Assembly (NCBI GenBank): GCA_965657085.1 | Contig: CBFHND010000032.1 | Location: forward strand, 1-33,915 | Direction of reading: 5' to 3' | DNA length: 33,915 nt | Source: CBFHND01 sp965657085 | GTDB lineage: Bacteria; Pseudomonadota; Alphaproteobacteria; Rhodobacterales; Rhodobacteraceae | Shown: positions 31,473 to 33,915 of the stretch, piece by piece | Numbering within the stretch: the stretch's first letter is position 1 | Layout of the letters: every line of letters begins with the position of its first letter | Translations under genes and position numbers: made by a program | Notes under the pieces: model-generated | Database searches by the model: none | The model's input: the letters and a program-made list of their open reading frames with translations, nothing else | What the model was told of the DNA's origin: nothing

Positions 31473-32309
31473 ATGACATCCCCTACCCCCAAAGGCGACC
31501 GCATTGCCAAGGTCCTTTCGCGCGCCGGTATCGCCAGCCGCCGCGAGGCCGAACGCATGATCGAGGCAGGCCGCGTTGCCGTGAACGGCACGATCATCGA
31601 CAGCCCCGCGCTGAACATCACAGAGGCCGACAGCATCACTGTCGATGGCAAACCCGTGTCGGAGCCTGAGCCGGAACGGCTTTGGCTTTATTACAAGCCC
31701 ATCGGGCTGGTCACATCCAACAGCGACGAAAAGGGGCGCAACACCGTGTTCGACGCCCTGCCCGAGGACATGCCACGGGTGATGAGCGTTGGGCGGCTCG
31801 ATATCAACTCCGAAGGCTTGCTGCTGCTGACCAACGACGGCGGCATCAAACGCAAGCTGGAATTGCCCTCGACCGGGTGGCTGCGCCGCTACCGGGTGCG
31901 CGTCAATGGCCGCCCGACCGAAGACACGTTGGCCCCCTTGCGGCGGGGTGTGACGGTGGACGGCGAGAAGTTCCAGGCCATGCAGGTCACCCTGGACCGT
32001 CAGCAAGGGGCCAACGCATGGCTGACGGTCGGCCTGCGCGAAGGCAAGAACCGCGAGATCAGGCGCGCCATGGAAGAGATCGGGCTGAGCGTGAACCGCC
32101 TGATCCGCATCAGCTATGGCCCCTTCCAACTGGGCGAATTGAAACCCGGCGCGGTGGAAGAAGTGCGCCGCAAGACCCTGCGCGATCAACTGGGGCTGGA
32201 TGCGGACAAGGACATCTCGGGCACCGCGAAGAAAAAGCCGCAGGTCAAGCGCCCCGCGCAAAAGCTCGCCTCCAAGCGTCGCCCGGCCCCACCCCGCAAG
32301 CGCGGCTGA
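31473..32309 (+). CDS. Pseudouridine synthase of the RsuA/RluB/RluE family
   Basis: A 278-aa rRNA pseudouridine synthase. An S4-type RNA-binding domain is at about residues 6-60 (GDRIAKVLSRAGIASRREAE), and the catalytic domain follows with VGRLDINSEGLLLLTNDG, which contains the catalytic Asp, and the LREGKNREIRRAM motif near its end. The C-terminal tail is rich in Lys, Pro and Arg. The RluB type, which modifies 23S rRNA near position 2605, is the most likely; RsuA (16S) or RluE are alternatives. ATG 31473 is chosen; an ATG at 31461 would add four residues and neither has a clear Shine-Dalgarno sequence. Confidence 0.92.
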   Translation: MTSPTPKGDRIAKVLSRAGIASRREAERMIEAGRVAVNGTIIDSPALNITEADSITVDGKPVSEPEPERLWLYYKPIGLVTSNSDEKGRNTVFDALPEDMPRVMSVGRLDINSEGLLLLTNDGGIKRKLELPSTGWLRRYRVRVNGRPTEDTLAPLRRGVTVDGEKFQAMQVTLDRQQGANAWLTVGLREGKNREIRRAMEEIGLSVNRLIRISYGPFQLGELKPGAVEEVRRKTLRDQLGLDADKDISGTAKKKPQVKRPAQKLASKRRPAPPRKRG

Positions 32310-32385
32310 GGGGGCAAAAAGCCCGGCGCTTTCCCCTTGAGCCTTCGCCCGATTGTCACAATCTTGCGCAGCACTGAAAAACCAA

Positions 32386-32410
32386 CGGCGCCACCGTGAA
32401 AAAGGCGCCG
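32386..32410 (+). other. Hairpin in the terC leader
   Basis: Arms CGGCGCC (32386-32392) and GGCGCCG (32404-32410) pair perfectly across an 11-base loop, 25 bases before terC. An earlier weaker hairpin, near 32311-32340, could end the pseudouridine synthase transcript. Neither has a T run of terminator strength. Confidence 0.4.
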
Positions 32411-32435
32411 AAATATTCGTGTCCGGGGGACGAAA

Positions 32436-33254
32436 ATGACTGAACTGCTGACTGTCGAGAATCTCGGCAACCTGCTGGTATTGTGCTTTTTGCAAGCGGT
32501 ACTGGGCTTCGACAACCTTCTCTACATCAGCATCGAAAGCCAACGTGCGCCCGTGGCGCATCAGGCGGCCGTACGGCGCTGGGGCATCATGATCGCGGTG
32601 GCACTGCGGGTGGTGCTGTTGTTCGCAATGATCCGCCTGATCGACGCCATGGCCGAGCCATTTTATGTCTTCAACATGCCCGGCGTGCTGGAAGGTGGGG
32701 TAAACTTTGCCACATGTGTCTTTATCCTTGGCGGGATTTTCATCATGTATACGGCGGTCAAGGAAATCGGCCACATGTTGACGATCGAGCATCTGGACAC
32801 CGACGTGAGCCACAAATCCGGCAAGTCGGCGATGCAGGTGATCATGCTGATCGTCACCATGAACCTGATCTTTTCGTTTGATTCCGTACTCTCGGCGCTG
32901 GCGATCACGGATGTCTTTTTCGTGCTGGCCACGGCGATCATCCTGTCAGGCGTTGCGATGTTGGTTCTGGCCGATGGCGTGACGCGTTTTCTGGAAAAGA
33001 ACCGGATGTACGAGGTTCTGGGCCTTTTCATCCTGCTGATCGTGGGCGTGGTTCTGCTGGGCGAGGCCGGACAGGCAGCGGCCCATGCGATGCATGACGA
33101 CAGTCTTGCGTTGAAGGTTGCAGGTTATGAAATCATCCCCATGTCCAAGACCACGTTCTATTTCTCGGTGGTGGTTCTGGTGGCGGTCGAGGTGATCCAA
33201 TCCGGCTACAGCCGCAAACTCAGCGCAGAACGTCGCACGCAAGCGCGGCTCTAG
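32436..33254 (+). CDS. TerC-family membrane protein
   Basis: A 272-aa inner-membrane protein with seven to eight hydrophobic segments and the TerC acidic motifs: GFDNLLYISI in the first part and FSFDSVLSAL in the second. Characterised TerC proteins export or distribute metal ions such as manganese, and some support tellurite resistance. GGGGGACG precedes the ATG. An XpaC-like gene and a 29-codon membrane micro-ORF follow, which in other alphaproteobacteria are found with tellurite-resistance genes, so a metal or oxidative-stress unit is possible. I did not see the conserved fold of a manganese riboswitch upstream. Confidence 0.9.
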   Translation: MTELLTVENLGNLLVLCFLQAVLGFDNLLYISIESQRAPVAHQAAVRRWGIMIAVALRVVLLFAMIRLIDAMAEPFYVFNMPGVLEGGVNFATCVFILGGIFIMYTAVKEIGHMLTIEHLDTDVSHKSGKSAMQVIMLIVTMNLIFSFDSVLSALAITDVFFVLATAIILSGVAMLVLADGVTRFLEKNRMYEVLGLFILLIVGVVLLGEAGQAAAHAMHDDSLALKVAGYEIIPMSKTTFYFSVVVLVAVEVIQSGYSRKLSAERRTQARL

Positions 33255-33307
33255 TGCCGCGCGGGTGAAGGGGCTATAGTCGCGCCAAGCGCCAGAAAGG
33301 GCTGAGG

Positions 33308-33397
33308 ATGCAACCAACCGCTTTTCAGAAAATCGCCTATGTGGCGTTGATTGTGCTGATGTTCGGCATCACCACCGGTTGGCTGGGAGGTCTCTGA
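33308..33397 (+). CDS. Membrane micro-ORF, 29 aa
   Basis: An ATG-started 29-codon frame encodes a single hydrophobic span (YVALIVLMFGITTGWLGGL) after a short polar start. It has GAAAGGG about 6 bases before the ATG, and its stop overlaps the ATG of the XpaC-like gene as TGATG, so the two are likely translated together. I do not recognise a family. The strong context makes it more convincing than the two micro-ORFs near 10.5 kb. Confidence 0.65.
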   Translation: MQPTAFQKIAYVALIVLMFGITTGWLGGL

Positions 33398-33915
33398 TGG
33401 CCCGGCGGTTTGGCGGCAAATACAGCCCCGATGGTGGCCCTGTGGAGGATCCCGCGGACCGCCCCGCCTATGATCGGGCAAGCGTCGATCCGGTGGGCGC
33501 GCGGGCCAACCTGCTTTTTGTCCCGGCGATCCCACTGGTCTTCTTTTCGCTGAACGACGGTGCGGTCGGGCTGGTGCTTGGGTTGGTGGCCGCGGGTGTT
33601 CTGACAGTGGCTGCGGTGCTTTTGCGCGGCGGTCTTCAGGCCGAGGCGGCCTTTGAGGCGCGCAAGGTGGCGCGGCGTCCGGCGGTGCCGCGCAAGATAT
33701 TCTCCTCGGCGCTAACCGGCATCGGCATTGCCATCGCCGCCTACAAGAACGACCCCGGCATCCTGGCCCCAGTTCTTTTCGGCGCCGCGGCAGCAGGCCT
33801 GCACGTGGCGGCCTTCGGCATTGATCCGCTGCGGTCCAAGGGCATGGAAGGCATCGACACCTTCCAACAGGACCGCGTGGCCCGCGTCGTGGACGAGGCC
33901 GAGAAATACCTGACC
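33397..33915 (+). CDS. XpaC-like (5-bromo-4-chloroindolyl phosphate hydrolysis) family protein, 3' partial
   Basis: At least 173 residues are in the window and the frame is still open at the end. The N-terminus is hydrophilic (MARRFGGKYSPDGGPVEDPA), followed by two membrane segments around LFVPAIPLVFFSL and VGLVLGLVAAGVLTVAAVLL, a basic stretch, two more hydrophobic runs with GIGIAIAAYKNDP, and the beginning of a cytosolic domain with IDPLRSKGMEGIDTFQQDRV. These features and this order resemble XpaC proteins, often followed by TelA in tellurite-resistance loci; TelA would be beyond the window. The start overlaps the 29-aa micro-ORF by one base. Confidence 0.75.
   Translation, partial: MARRFGGKYSPDGGPVEDPADRPAYDRASVDPVGARANLLFVPAIPLVFFSLNDGAVGLVLGLVAAGVLTVAAVLLRGGLQAEAAFEARKVARRPAVPRKIFSSALTGIGIAIAAYKNDPGILAPVLFGAAAAGLHVAAFGIDPLRSKGMEGIDTFQQDRVARVVDEAEKYLT

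Noticed and set aside
32310..32435. A manganese (yybP-ykoY) riboswitch before terC
   Set aside because: I looked for the conserved loops of this class and did not see them; only a simple GGCGCC hairpin is present.
30960..32813. A 617-codon - strand frame through the pseudouridine synthase and tadA
   Set aside because: Only the last 149 codons are tadA; the rest is antisense to the pseudouridine synthase and terC.
1..33915. Mobile elements, CRISPR arrays, toxin-antitoxin or defence modules
   Set aside because: No transposase, integrase, repeat-spacer pattern or defence domain was seen; gene order and composition look like ordinary chromosome.

Overview
This GC-rich window looks like chromosome of a Rhodobacterales (Roseobacter-group) alphaproteobacterium. 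That is an inference from gene content and style: a ugpBAEC glycerol-3-phosphate transporter with alphaproteobacterial-type sugar-acid neighbours, an inositol-phosphatase-type HisN, gatCA, a cysteine-free L33, a DUF1127 protein, a perfect CtrA-type TTAA-N7-TTAAC site, and many ATGA/GTGA gene overlaps. I see no rRNA, tRNA, CRISPR array, insertion sequence, phage gene or integrase. Almost all of the window is compact, ordinary-looking chromosome.

Layout. (a) 1-10.3 kb, all on the + strand: the 3' part of a carbohydrate ABC-transporter ATPase, a two-domain dihydroxyacetone-type kinase, a LacI-family regulator, a TIM-barrel sugar isomerase/epimerase and a Gfo/Idh/MocA dehydrogenase, then ugpB-ugpA-ugpE-ugpC. 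The first five genes look like the tail of a catabolic operon for a sugar or polyol that I cannot name. (b) 10.3-16.3 kb, - strand: mgtE, fau, ymdB-like phosphoesterase, EamA exporter and SLC13/TrkA-C permease, read in that order with coupled starts, and possibly two micro-ORFs at the 3' end. (c) 16.4-20.3 kb: guanine deaminase on +, converging on a - strand operon hisN, 8-oxoguanine-type deaminase, CAP-domain secreted protein. (d) 20.3-23.2 kb: an XRE regulator, an intergenic region with a CtrA-like box, a LysR regulator divergent from a DUF1127 protein with two matching LysR-type boxes between them, and a Bax-inhibitor-1 membrane protein with a strong terminator. (e) 23.2-27.2 kb: two GNAT acetyltransferases, a DUF1272 zinc-ribbon protein, an unknown 95-aa protein, rpmG with promoter and terminator, rnpB (RNase P RNA) with promoter, an AmpD-like amidase and an excalibur-motif lipoprotein. 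(f) 27.2-33.9 kb: gatC-gatA, a VOC-family protein converging on a ceramidase-family membrane protein, a UPF0173 hydrolase, tadA, an RluB/RsuA-type pseudouridine synthase, a TerC membrane protein, a 29-aa membrane micro-ORF and the start of an XpaC-like gene that runs off the end.

How the parts fit. The 5' cluster joins import, kinase, oxidoreductase, isomerase and regulator for one unknown carbohydrate and abuts a transporter that supplies glycerol phosphate; dihydroxyacetone phosphate is a plausible meeting point. Guanine deaminase and the 8-oxoguanine-type deaminase together suggest handling of normal and oxidised guanine. No clearly new defence or mobile system is visible. The items most worth following are the 5' carbohydrate cluster, the CtrA and LysR sites, the three micro-ORFs, and the multi-hairpin element between fau and ymdB.
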